A stretch of DNA of 64,000 bases, taken from NCBI GenBank assembly GCA_017517765.1, contig JAFWYE010000006.1, positions 744,001 to 808,000 of the forward strand, read 5' to 3'. Shown here piece after piece: positions 1-15,000 of this stretch (the first letter of the stretch is position 1; every line of letters starts with the position of its first letter). A program made the translations under genes and the position numbers. The notes below the pieces were generated by a model. It was not told the origin of the DNA and ran no database searches. It saw nothing but the letters and a program-made list of their open reading frames with translations. Origin of the DNA: Bacilli bacterium. Its GTDB lineage: Bacteria; Bacillota_I; Bacilli_A; RFN20; DUOF01.

Positions 1-2
1 AA

Positions 3-3000
3 GGAACTAATTATTCATCTTCTATGAAATTAACAATTAAATATGAATTAGTTAGTGTTAATGAGGGTCATATAATATCAAATAATCCTAATCCTAAATA
101 TTTGAAATTTACAGTAATTATTGAAAATATTTCGGTTGTTAATTCTCAAGGTGTTGATGTGAGTGGTTATGTTGGATTATATGTTGAAAATTCACTTATT
201 TATGATGATAGTGACGCGGATTCAATAAGTAACTTACATAATAGTAATAATAATGATTTGGCAAACGCTAACTCAACAAGTTTCTTATCAACATACCCAG
301 TAATGTTAAATAACGTGGAAATTGGAGCACCATCAATTTCTCCAATGTCTCCACAAGATGTAACAAAATGGTATGATTTGGTTACAGGTGAATACGCAAC
401 ACAAATAGCGGATTCTCAAGGTGCGTTAAATATTTCTGAATGGATAGTGTGCTACTCGACTGGTGCACACCCTATTGCATCATGTGTAAGAACAGGTAGT
501 GGTTGGTATGATAATGCTCTACTAATGTCTTCAAACGCCTCAGTATCGGTTAATTTACCTTATACATTAGGAGATGGAAACCATTCTCTTGTTAAGGACT
601 ATACGTTTGAAGTAATAGTAAAACCAGAAACTTCTACGATGTCTATTGCGGGAATTACTTTCTCTGGTTTGTCTACGACTTCAATGCAACAACTTGCAAT
701 TGTAAAGAAGGGAACAAACATAACTGCATATGTTAATGGAGCTCCTGTGTCTGTTACGGGAACATTACCTACAACTATAACTGATGGTGTTAGCATAGAA
801 GGTGCTTCTAAGTTATATGCCGTTAGAAGTTATAAGGTGGCATTAACTATTGCAGAACTAAATAATAATAAAGGTAGAGACGTGACTAGATATAGTGACA
901 TGAGTAAACTCGCTAATAGAGAAAATTTTGTAACTAAAGGATTAATCTCATGGCTAGATAGTTATTATCATTCACCTAATATAAGTAAAGAGAGTGAAGT
1001 ATATCAAATAAGTATAAATACTAATAGTTTCAACATAGGTAATAATGGAGAACTAATTGGAGGATTGAACCTAGATAAATCTTGTTACATATTTGCTAAA
1101 AATTATAATGATGCCTATAGCTTTAATTGTGTAAGTGGCGAGGCTAATAAGTTTGAAGTTGGACAACAACTAAAATATACAGTAAGTGGACCAAATGGTT
1201 CATATGATGTAGTTGATGGTAAGTTCCAAATTGGCTCAGAAATATATTCTTTAGATACAAACTATGTAATCGATAGTTCGGGTAGAAAGACCCCTCTATA
1301 TATTGATGATGATAATGTATTGTCATTTATGTTTGGAACAGCTTACTATGCAGTTTCTTTTGGAATGACAAGTGATTTGTCTGTCCCTAATGAAGATGGT
1401 GAATATACTCTTGTTGTAAGATTAGAAGACAATGCCGGTAATGTCACTACATATAGATATTATAAAGAATTTATAACTGATACTACTTCTCCATATGTTA
1501 CGGGAATAGAAGTTTTAACTAAATCTAATAATGAGGATTCAAGTGCTCATGTTTGGAATAAATATAATCAAGACGGAAATCCATACGATTATTACAGTAT
1601 TGGCGGAAAGATTATAATAATGATTAGTTATAGTGAAGCAATTCGTTCAATCGATAAGTTAAATGCACCTGTTTTAAGATTTACAAGCGGAGCTTTAGTA
1701 ACTGATAGAGAACTTATTGAATCAACTGTGTTTGGTACGTCTATTGTTTATACATATGTAATAAAAGATGATACTCCTACAAAAGAGAGAGATAGAGTTG
1801 GAGATGACGGAATTATATCTATCCTTTATTCTCCAAGTGCTGAAGTGACAGACGTGGCTTTAAACCAAACTGAAAATACAAATCTAGTTACTCTTGATTT
1901 TGATGATGACTACACAATGGATTATCTAGTTGGTGATACTAGTAAATCACCATTAACAGTTAATAATGCATATTTGAATATTAATGATGATGCTTCACCA
2001 GTTCTAGAAACTTACTATGGTTATATGCCATATGCAATGATAGCAAAACCATTTATAGAATCTATAAAAATTGAGGGTGCTATAGTTCGAACTGATAATA
2101 ATATGACATACTACTTGTTTAATTCAGGACTTAATAAATATGCAACAATCACAATAACATTTAACAAGCTTATAAATACACCTGACGGTGACTTTACGCT
2201 ACCTATTGTTGCTTCTTCTGCAGCTGGTGATAAAGAATTTATATTTACTTGTGATAGTATTGGTACAAATAGCGCGACTAAACAAGTTGAGTGTGAATAC
2301 ACATTTAACACTGGCGATGATTCATATGGACTAACAATCGGAAAAGACTTGCTATATAATTTCTATGATATCGCTAATAATAAAATGTCAGAGTTTGATT
2401 ATGATGGTGATGAAAGACTACAAGTTGAAGATGATAGTTCATACTTAGATAAAGCAATAAATATTAACAAAGCAGGAAATGACAACTCAGGTGTTCACGA
2501 TAAGATTATTATTGTAGACACACAAATTGCAACTCTTGAAGAAAATCTTGATAGCTCTGCTAATGACAACAAAGTATGGCATGATTTAAGTGGCAATTCT
2601 CATGTTGTTACTGTAACTAATATTCAAGATAACATTTGGTTTGATAAAGATGATTATGATGATGACGTTTATTGGAATAATGGATTAATTATGCCAAACG
2701 GAACGGGAATCGTTGTTAGTGGATTATCACTAGGTGTCCTACACGAATCTGCTGGATTTGTGGCGTACGTCACTGATCCTTCAAAAGCAGCTTATACTAT
2801 AGAAGTTGCATATATTGGATCAATTAAAGTAAATAATACTGCTTATCCAAGATCAGAGACCATTACTACAATAAATATTAGAGGTGAAGGAATTCTTCGT
2901 GATGTTAATATTTCATCAACTTCTGATGATACTATTATTTACTCTTTAAGAGCATCTAACTTAAGATTGTCTGATTCTGAGCTAAATGTTAATAAGGCTC

Positions 3001-6000
3001 TTGATGCTAGGCGTTATGGAAATGCTTATGAAGACATTGAAGACATTTCTGGTTATATTACTAAGGGTAATGAAATTTGGTTGGATGCTTATTATCATAG
3101 TGGATATAGAGTTAACGATGTAACCCTTAAAGAAACCGTTACTATCAACGTTGATAGAAGTGGTGCTGATAGCTATGAGGATGCTCCAATAGACTATAAT
3201 AATTCTAAGTTTATCTGGGCTCCAATTCACGATAAGGATATGTTTGATATGACTTATTGGGAGGAAAATGGTACTCCACTAGCTAGTTATAGACAAATGG
3301 GAGCAGATGGTTACAAAGATGAATTTACTATCCCATATCCAACAAGCGATGGAAGCTATATCTTGTGGGTATATCTAATTGATACTGCAATGAATGAAGT
3401 TGTTTATAAATACAGCAATGAATTTGTAGTTGATCTTAAATCTGCTACTGTTGATGGAGTAGAAATGATTTATACAACATGTAATAGTAGAGATATTTGT
3501 AATGCGGGAGATAAAGTTGGCTTTATGGTTTCATTTAGTGAAGCTATAGGAACAGGTACATCTGATGAGACTTTATACAACTTTGCAAGAATTACAATTG
3601 GTGAAAAAGAAGCAACTAACTTGGCTAATCTTGTATTAGCAAGAAAAGGAATGTATATAACATTCTTGTACACAATTCGTGAAGAAGATGAGTCTTTAGG
3701 AAATAAGGATGCTAGAGGTAATGCAGGAGATAATGGAGAAATCGTTCTTACATATATGACTACTGCTGGTGGCCTTCATGATGCTTTAGGAAATAATGAA
3801 ACAGTTGCCACAACATATACAACAAATAAGATTAAAGGTAATTCAACAAATTCTACATATAATAAAGTTGCGACTGCTGACACTGTATATCCATTTGTTA
3901 CTAGGTTAAGATTAACAACAACAAGTAATAATGCAGTAAATGGTGGTTTGACTTACTATTATTTTAAGGCAAATGACGTGGTAACTATAGAAGTTACAAT
4001 GAATGAACAAGTTGTAGCAACAGGTGATGTGACTCTAACTTTAACAGGTATAGATAATTCAGAAACGCCTGTATCTGTAACTACCAGGGCATGTGAATTA
4101 GGAAATACACCTACACTTACATTTATATGCTCATATACTGTTATATCTACAAATAATATTAGAGATTTAGTAGTAACGGCTATTGGTGGATATTCCTTAA
4201 TTAACGACTTAGCTGATAACAATGCGGAATCAACAGATAATATTGAAGCTGTGTTCAATTATAAAAATATGAACGTGACAAGCGCTACATCTACTCAAAT
4301 TGTTCCAGATGCATGTATAAATATAAATGCTGCATATGATGGAAATTGTTCTACTATTAGAGAAAAGAATAGTAATGCGGTATTGGATGTAAAAGCTCCA
4401 ACAGTTGATATTGGTGGACTTCATACAGAAGATGGAAAATATTCAGATAAAGATGGAAAAGTAACAATAAATAGCAAACACAAAGCTACTTATGTGATTA
4501 CTATTAAAGATGTATGGGCAATGCATAATGTTGTAGATTTGTCTACTATTGTATACTCTTTAGCTGGTGTTGAATTTACAATGACAAAGAGCGAAGATTC
4601 AATAAGTGGAAAACAATTCAATACTCTAACAACATCAGATAAGGCAGTATATATTGCTACAAGTGGTAGCATTAAGGCAAAACTAACATATACTTTTATT
4701 GAACTGATAAATACGTTTGATAGAGGATTTGATAATGCGCATATTGATGGAGCTACATATAGTGAAATATTAAATGATACTCTTGTATTAAATCTAATTA
4801 TTGAGGAAGCAACAGGTGATGGAGAGGTAACTATTACATCTAAGGCTAATACTGTTCAAGATAAAGCTGGTAATTATAGTATTCAATCTACAAATGAAGC
4901 TAAAAAGTTATTTGTAGATAATAAGATTCCTACAATTCAAGAAGATATAATGGATGACAATTATTGGTATGATGTAACTGGAAATAATAAGAGCGGTATT
5001 TTGAACTTTGATTTTGGAAACTATGGATTTGTTCATAGTGATATGGAAAAATCGGCATCAAGATTTATTGATAATGGCTTAAGATTAGCAGAAGGACACA
5101 CTGTTGTTATTGGAAGCGAAGATAATAGTTTGAATTTGAAGAATTATTATACAATTGAATTATTAGTTAAATTTACTTCTGAAAGCTCAGATACTGGAGT
5201 TATTAAATATAATAGCAGCTCGTATGGTATAAATATGAGTGGATGTTCAAATAATTTGTGTCACATAGTAATAAGAAGAAATGGTGCAAATGGTGTAAGT
5301 TATAGCATGAGAGTTGCTAATTCTACTGTTGATACTTTACCTGATGGATCTGCATTATCAAGTTCATCTGCAACAATCAAATCATTGACAATTTCAGGTA
5401 GTGAAGGTTTAACTGTATATGGATTAAGAGTTTATAATAGATACCTAACTAATAATGAAATTATCAATAATATAAGAATTGACGCAAGAAGATATGCTGC
5501 ACAAACATATGCTAATTTGAATAATATGAATGGATATGTAACTAGTGGTATTGTATCTATGTTAGATGGATATTATAACAGTCTTCCAAACGGAGGAACT
5601 CAAATTGAATTAACTCTTGATACTGAAACTGCATATGTTGTAGAAAATACTGCAGCTGAGTTAAATCTTAAGAAGTCTGGATACAAATGGATTAATGTTA
5701 GCAATGATAACTATACTGTTTCTCTTACTAATGGCGTTGTTGACGATGCCGCTGCTGCAAATAGTGGAGATATCTCTGTGTATCGTCAATTTGCAAGTAA
5801 TGCAGGAAAGAAAGTTAAGATAAACTTACCTACAGAAAATGGAGCATATGTTCTATTTGTACAATTGGTTGATAAAGCAGGAAACTATAGAGTGTATAGA
5901 TATGAACAACCTATTGTAATCGATAAGGTTGAAGAAGAATTAGTTGATATAAAAGTTATTTGTAATGATGACCAATTACACAATGCAGGATCTGCCTATA

Positions 6001-9000
6001 CAGATGTTGATACAGGTTGTATTTATAATACGGCAACAGATAGTTACCTATATAGATATAAAGCGGGTAATACAATTAAGATTATTGCTTCATATACAAG
6101 ACCTGTAGCTAGTGCCGTTACAGGAACAATGAAGATAGGGGGTACTTCTGTAGCATTAGAAAATACTGCCGCAGGTACAATGAATGTTGTATACACATAT
6201 GTTGTTAAAAACGGAGACAATGGCTACGTTGAGTTCGCTTTAGGAACAAATGTATTAGATCAATATAATTTCTATTTTGATAATGGAATAACAGAGTTTG
6301 AAAAGTTGGATAATAAGTATCACAACTTCAGTGTTCTAGTAGATACTAATACAGCAAAAGTTAGCGACATTAAAATATTTAATGATGTAGCGGTATCAAT
6401 TAATGGAACTAAATATTCTATTTATAGAGATGTAGATAAAGAAGAAATCAAATACGTATATTACTTATCTAATACTTATACTAATGGAATTGGTGTTGTT
6501 AATTGTCACGATAACATTGCTACTATTGATGGAACATATTACTTAATAGACTTATATAGTAAAAAGGTTACAAAAGTTACTTTTGGAACTGATAATGTAA
6601 TTAATAAAGAAGTAGAATATTCTCTAGTTAATAACACATTTGTGGTAGGAAATATTAAATATGAAATAAGCAATACTACAATATACGCTTATACTATGCT
6701 TACTGTTTCTCTTAATACATCATTTATTATAGGTACAACTAATTATACGATTCTAAAAAATAGTAATGATACTAGAATAATTGGTGTTAAAGATAATAGT
6801 AATAATAATGTTTACGATACTCTAGAAGGTCACAAGGATCATTCATATCTTGAGAATAATGTTAGATATTATGTATATAAGAGCGGAGAAACATTCTCAT
6901 TTGAAATCATATTTACAGAGAATGTATTAACTGCCAGTGTTACATACGATTTATATTACAATAATTTAGATACCAGTGATCAATCAACATATATGACTAG
7001 GACATGTACAAATTCTATTATTGAAAATAATAGAGTGGTATGTAGCTATACTTTTGATGGAACAAATGGATACAACTATTATATTGGTAAAGTATCAGTA
7101 ACTAACGCAGATACTGATTATGTTGGAAATCCTGTTGATGTGTTTACTTTGGCGTCAAGTTCAGACAAGAATATTGACTTTAGAAATGATAGTCCTGGTG
7201 CAGATACAAATAAGATAGATAAATTTGTGCTAGTGGATAATAGTGTGCCTACAATAAATACTTCTGACCCTAATTATATTGTAGAAGACATTAATAATTG
7301 GTTAGATATTACAGGAAGAGGAAACGATGCTACTATTCAAACAATCAGTTCTACTGGTTATATTTATCAAACTGGTGAAAATGATTTCTTTGATAATGGT
7401 GTTAAGGCAGCAAATATATCTATTCCTGTTACTTTAGGCAATGTTGAAGTTGATACTAATTATATTGCTAGCGATTACACTCTTGAAATGTATGTTAGAG
7501 TTATGGGTTCAGGCAATAATATCTTATTTATAAATAACAATGCAGTTTATGACTTTGGTGATACTCAAGCATATGTTCATTTAGCGATTGTTAAACATAA
7601 TGGTGTAGTTGACATTTACAAGAATGGAGGAACGCCATCTCGAATAACAGGATTAAGCGAAATCGATAGCGTTAATATACAAGCATCTAACATGTATGTA
7701 TATACATTTAGGGCAAGCATATTAGCATTTACTTTAGAAGAGATATCTCATAATATGAGTATAGATATTTCTAGATATAAGAATCACAATAAATTAGGAT
7801 GTTTAACTTCATATTCTTCAGGAAGCGAATGTAGCGATACTGATACATATGTAACTAAAGGAATAGAAACATGGTTAGATGGATATTTCCACTCTACATG
7901 GCTACTATCACCTAGTGAAAATACATTTAAAGTTAAATTAGAAGATTCTAAAGTAACTTTATCATCAATAAATTATTATAAGAACAGTGGAATTGACTAT
8001 GATCATTCTTACTACTATATAAGTAATGACGAAAGTGAATACTTCTCATTTGCTTCATTTGGTGTGGTTGATGGAAGTGTATCTTTGTCAACTTCAGGAA
8101 TAAGAAGTGAGAATTCAAATGAAATTGTAATACCTCTTGTAAGAGGGGATATGCAATCATGTTATATTTGGTTGTACTTACAAGATAATGCAGGTAATGC
8201 GAGAGTATATAGATACAATGTTGCTTACACTGTATTTGATATGCCGATAAATGTAACCGCTGTAGAAGTAGTAAATGTTAATAAGACTAATACTTCTGAG
8301 CTATGCGATGATAACGAAAAATACGCTTGTCTAAGTAATGGCGATGCATTTACTGTTGTGGTTTCTCATAGTAGTAGCGTGGTTAATGTTTCTACAATGA
8401 CTCCAGAATTCTATACAACTGATATAACTATGAATGGTGTAACTTATAACTTAGGTGAATTAACTAATATAAGTAATGTCACTAAAGCGGTAAGAGGACT
8501 TAGTGTTTATTATACTTACAAAATAAAAGGTCCAATGGATAGAACTCTTAATGGAGATAATGGACTAATTAACTTCAATTATAGTGCTAGTGGAACTAAT
8601 GTATTTAATCAATCTGTTAATACAGACTTTGATTCTATAACTTTAAATAATACTGGTATTACAATAGATAACAAGGGCGATGCTTTATCGAGTTATTATG
8701 GATATATTGTAGTAGTGGATACTCAAAGGCCATTTGTTACTAATTTTGAATATGTTCACGATGAAACTGTAGGCGACTTCTCAACATATACGGTGGATGG
8801 AGTTACTTATTATTACTTAGCAATAAGCAAGGTAATTACAGTTAATGTTACATTCTCTGAGCCAGTTATTTCAGACAATGCAAATACTAAGAAGTTTAAT
8901 TTGACTCTTGCTAGTCAAACTGATTCAACATGGCTTAAAGTTGCATCATGTACAATTAATGATGATTATTTAGGCGCTGTTTGTACTTATACAGTATTGA

Positions 9001-12000
9001 ATGGTGAAGATACAGGAACAGATGAGTTAGACAAATCTGTTTATGTAAAAGAATTTACAGGACTTAACTTGTTTGATAAGTCTAAGAATCAAATTAGTGA
9101 TTATAGTAATACAACAAATGTTTTAGCAGAAGATGCAAGTAATGATACATCAAGTAACTTGGATGTTAGTGACTATGCAAGAAATATTCACACACCTAAG
9201 AATAGAGTTATTATTGTAGATACTCTTGCTCCAGTAATTTCTATTACAAGAACTGACCCTACAGTTAACAAGAGTAATGGCGAAGTGGATTACTATGTAA
9301 AAGAAAATGATGAATATGTATATACTTTAGTTATTAAAGATACTAATGTTTCTCAATTATATTATATGGTATTGGCTAATGCTTATATTAATAGCTGTAT
9401 TTCAGATGGTGGAGGTTCTACTACAATAGGAGCAGGAACAAGGGAGTGCGCAACATATTCTCACTTCATGCTAGATGAAAACTTAACTGTTGAATTTACC
9501 GCTGATACATTAATTGGTGATAACAATATTGATTATAATCCAACAACACTTGCAGCAGCGGAAAATAGGCTAACAATTACAATTAAGTTAAAAGCAGGAA
9601 ATGGCAATGGTATTGTTTACCCTGTACTTAACTATAATTCTATTATTGACAGAGCTGGAAATAATGTTGTTATTGTTAAAGACGTAGATGCAACTGGAGA
9701 CAGTTTATACTTGCCAAATAATGTTGTAAGTAAAGTAAATGGACCTTCTGATAATTATGTGGATATGTCAACTATCTATCCATTCTACATAGATAACACA
9801 GGAGTTGTAGCAGACTTTACAAGAGAAGAAACAGAAACAAATTACATTGATGGTTATGAACCTGATAAGCTAGCTTGGTATGATAATGCTGGCAGAGGAA
9901 GCGTTGAACTTACAAGTACTGGTTACAGTGATATTGACCCATGGGCATCAGATAGCTTATTATCTAGCGTCGGTGGATATGTATACTTACCAAATACAGT
10001 ATTTAAAGATTCTGCTATGTCTAAGTTTACAACTGTAGTTACTTTCTCTAGACATTTACATACACCTACAGCTCAAGGATATTTGGTTCACACAGATAGA
10101 TTGAAAGTATTATTGTCTGGAGATAAATTGATTGTTATAAATGAATCAACAAATGTATTTGAATTTAACTTAAGCGAATTTGTTAATAGTTTGGTAATTA
10201 CATATGATGGTAGCAACCTTATTGCTTCACTTAATGGAGTTAGTCAAACTAAGTCAAATGTGACATTGAGGGACAATGCAGGAGACAAAACATATTTGCT
10301 ATATGGTTGTGATGAAAATATAACTATATATCTACACTCATTCATGCTTTATGACAGAGTTTTAACTGAAAATGAAATAGAGTTAGAAGAATTGATAAAT
10401 GCAGCAAGATATATGAGAAACTATTATATTGTTGATAGTGAAGGAAAGAATACTACTGATTATGCTTATAGTGTTGGAGAAACAATGTATGTTAAATTCA
10501 AATTAACAAATCCACTTACTTCAGCATTAGTTAATCAAACTGCTTCTGTATTGTTTGATGGAATGAGTGCAATGACATTTACTTGTTCTGGATCCACAGG
10601 TGATTTATATGTATCATGTAGCACAAATGTTACAACTGCTATAAATATGGCTCATTATACATTGTCTAATGTTAGAGCAAGCAACACCAATAAAATTGGA
10701 GGTTATTATATTGCTAAAGAAGCAACTCCAGATAGTATTACCGTTGGATATAACTACTATGAAACTAATGGTATTGTTAAATGGTTGGATGCTTACTTCA
10801 AGGATGGTAACTATTGTTCTATTCCTGGAGGAGATTGTACTAATTTAGCAAATGTTATGACTACAATTGATTTAAGTGATGCTAATGTAATGAATTCTAC
10901 AGTTGCTGATGATACTGTTGTTGGAAGTGGTATTGCTGTAAATAATAATGGAACTAAATATAGCCACTTATACTATAGTTGGCAAAATAGAGAAATTGTT
11001 CACACTTCAATAGATTGGACAAATAATATACCTGTTACAAATAATTCTAACTATGGATACAACACAACAAGTGGTAAATTCTATGTGCCATTAGCAGAGT
11101 TAACTACAGGTAAATGGTACTTATGGATTAAAGTAGTTGATAATGCTGGAAACGAAACAATATTTAAGGACGAAAACCCTTACTATATTATCAACGATGA
11201 AGCTGTATTGACTGGATTTGATATTATGCCAAATGAAAATGCGGTTAATAATATGTATTATAGTGCAGGAGATGTAGTTACAATTGTTGCTAGTTTCTCT
11301 AAATCTATATCTATACACAAAGATGCAATGCTAGGATTTAATAGCGGTGCTGCCAATACAATGAATGTAAGAATTTCATTTGGTGGTATTGGATACAAAG
11401 GAACATTTGATGCTTCTAATGTTAATTTCAATTTATGTAATGCAGGAGAAGAGAATAAGAATAATATTAAGTGTTCTGGAGAAGCGGGAAATCCATACTA
11501 CATTGGTATAAACATTATCTTTACGTATACTATAACTAGACAAGACGTTGATAACTTGCGTAGTAGTAATGGAGATAATGGAACAATGGCATTTACGTTT
11601 ATGTTAGGAACAAGTATAAAGGATATTTCTGGTGCAGAGGTAAATCTAGACAGTAATATTCAATATGCTTCATTACATGAAACTTCAATGAAATTTAATG
11701 TTGATGCTGATTCTATTAAGGTTGAAGACGGTGGTAACTATGTTACTTCTTACTCGCCAAGCACACATAAAGCTCTGATTGAAGATTATTTTGATGGTGC
11801 TTATGTAGCAGAACCAGAAAATAATGGAAATGGAGATATTGTTTATACTTCATCAACAGAAATGTATTACTCTGTTTCAAGCGATACAACAGGAAAGACA
11901 ATTTACTTGTTATTGTATTATAGCTATGCTTTAGATGAATTATTTAAATTTAATGCTACATTTACTAGCTTATATAATGATAGTAATGTTCTTAACTTAA

Positions 12001-15000
12001 CATGTGAACCATACACAATTAATAGCACTAATAGATATTCATTGTGTAAAAATGAAATTGCCCCTGTAAGTAAGTTTGAACCAGATAGTTTTGAAACAAT
12101 TATAAGTGGTGCTTATAATACTAATGCAGATATATTAAATGAACTAGAATCTATTACTGCTCCTACAGGAACAGGTACTAGATATACATTCACATTTAAA
12201 AACGCATTAAATACTGACACTTCATTTGTTGCATATTTAAGAAAAACAAATGATGAAAAAGATAGAGACGTAATTATGGTTGTTTGTCAACCTATGACAA
12301 ATAGTGCTACAACTACATGTTCATATGAATTAAACGATAACAATACTAAACAATTATCTGAATATAAATATTTAGCTAATTATATTGATACAAATCCTCA
12401 AGCAGTAAATATGATTGAATCATTTGAATATGAAGGAATAGATCCTTCTCAATCATATGAAAATGGCACATTGATAAAGATTAATGTTAAATTTAACGAT
12501 GTGGTTACTTATGTTGTGGCTAGAGACTTCTCTGCTAGATTATATGATAGTGAAACAGGCAGATATGAAGTTATATCTTGTAGTGGTGATACTACAACGA
12601 TTGGTGCGAGTGCGGATCATGGTGCTTATTCAACAACTAAGTGTATGTTTGTTGTAAGTAGGGTTAATAGTGTTGATTTAACTAACTATTTATCCGCTCT
12701 TAACGCTGATACTAAGTCGCCATGGTTACAAGGATTTGAAACTGTTGCTATAAAGGCAGGTGCAACTACGGATTCAGCTATTGCTAATGGAACATATGTA
12801 TATGATTATGATGATTTTGAGGCAATAACTGAGGTTTCATATGCAAGAGGATCGTATATCTACTATAGAGTACACTTTACAGAATATGTTAAGTTTGATT
12901 CTAATATGTATTTATATGCTTCTTCTTCTGCAGGATTTAGAATGTTTACATGCTTACCAACACCTGGATTTGCTGAAACAACGTTGTGTTATAGTAGAGT
13001 TGATAATGTAGAAGAAGTTTCAAGAATGTCTCCAGTAGTAATTCTTGAATCTGAAAATGTAACACACGCAAGTGCATATGGTGGAGGGGTATTTACTGAT
13101 GAAAACCACCAAGTGTTAAATGTTTCTGCTTATGATTATGTTGTTGTTTATGACAATACTAGTTCAGATAGTCAAAATGCTACTATCTATAAAAATGATG
13201 GTACATTAGTGAAAACTATTGACAATATTAAAGACAGAGCGAGCAATCCGCTTGATGTGAGCGTTAATTTGGTTGAACTTGGAAATGTAATTATTGACCC
13301 TGTAAAGCCAAAGTGGGAGAGTACGGATAAGAGTGGAAACCACTACATTGAGATTAAGGTGACCTATGATCCTGAAAACAATAGAATCACATATCATGAT
13401 TATATTGAAAATTCTCAAAGCTTAAATGCAGTAAGTATTAACTCTAATAGATTCTCAATTAATTCAATTGATTATTATTTAAATAGTGATCAAAGTGGTA
13501 TATATTGGTATGACATTTATGCTGATCACACGACAATGGTGGGCAACTATGTTGTTATTCATGGTATAGAATATACATATTCAGTTGATGGAGATGCGCA
13601 TAAACTTACCTCTACTGATGGTGATGTAATATTAGGTACTTATCATAGTGCAAGCAATGAAGTTATATTCAAATATAATAACAATGACTACACATTGAAT
13701 TTATCGAATAAGTTAGTTACTTGGTATGATAGATATGAGGCTTTATTTAATTCAAATAAAGTCGCAACAATATCATATGCTTCTAGATCTAAGACAATTT
13801 CTAATACAAACACAATAATATTTGATGATTTGACAGACATGTCATTTGATACGAGTAAATTCCAAGTTATCATTGATAATGAAGATCATGCTATGACCTC
13901 AAGCATTAGTGCTAGTGATGCTTCATTAGTAAATGGTAATGTATTAGGCTTTAATGTTATTGAATATGAAGAAATTGGAGAACTTAATGCTGGTGGCGTT
14001 GCTAAAGAAGATGCTGTAACTAATCGTATTACATATGTAAGTTCACTTATTAAGGTTGACATTGTATCATATCAATATCATTACAACTTTAGAAGTAAAC
14101 TTAGAATGGTTATTAGTGTTGAAAGTTTAACAACAGATGATTATAGATTGTCATACAGATTCTTAGATGGGGCGTTCTTAGATAGTGCAAATCCAACTAA
14201 TCCAAGCGCATATATTTATGAGGGTATTTTAACAACTGATGAGCAATTTGCTGATAATACACCTCCGAGAGCATATTTAGGACAAGATGATATAACTACA
14301 TGGAATGATATTTCTGGTAATAGTTATGATGCTAAATTGTCTGGAGGAATGTGGAACAGCGATTATGATGGATATAAAGGAAAAGTATTATTTGAACCAG
14401 AAGAAGGAAATGTATATTCAACAGAATTATATGAAGGTGTTCAAAGAGATTCATTTGTAAATGAAAATTACTTCTCTAGAACAATGTTTAAGGCAAACTT
14501 TACTATTGAGATGTTAGTTTATTTAGAGTCACCTAATACTATAAAACTTTATACAATTGGAAATGCAACTAATCCAGAAGCAGAAACTAAGTCTATTTAT
14601 TTATCTGCTGGATATAGTCATGTTGCTGTAGTTTATACTATTGATGACACTAACCATAGATATCTAATGTCTACATACGTAAATGGAACGTTAGATGCTA
14701 ATGGCATTGTTTCTAATGAGGGCATTTACGATAATATTGATAGAGTATATGAAACAAGTGCTGAAAAGATAAATCCTCAAATTGATTATGTTCAATTTGG
14801 TGATAATTATGTAATACACTCTATTAGAGTTATTTCAGGATATGATTTACTTGAAGAAACATTCATGAAATATTTGCCAAAGCTAATAGAAACTAATTAT
14901 AAGTTAGATATGGATAGATATGCAGGAACAAAATTATATAATGGCACAGACATAAATATTGCATCGATAAATGATTATGATACTTCATATTTAAATATTT

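Noticed and set aside
24..26. ATG at 24 as the start of giant gene 1
   Set aside because: The frame stays open to the left edge, there is no ribosome binding site, and no signal peptide follows although the C-terminus is a membrane anchor.
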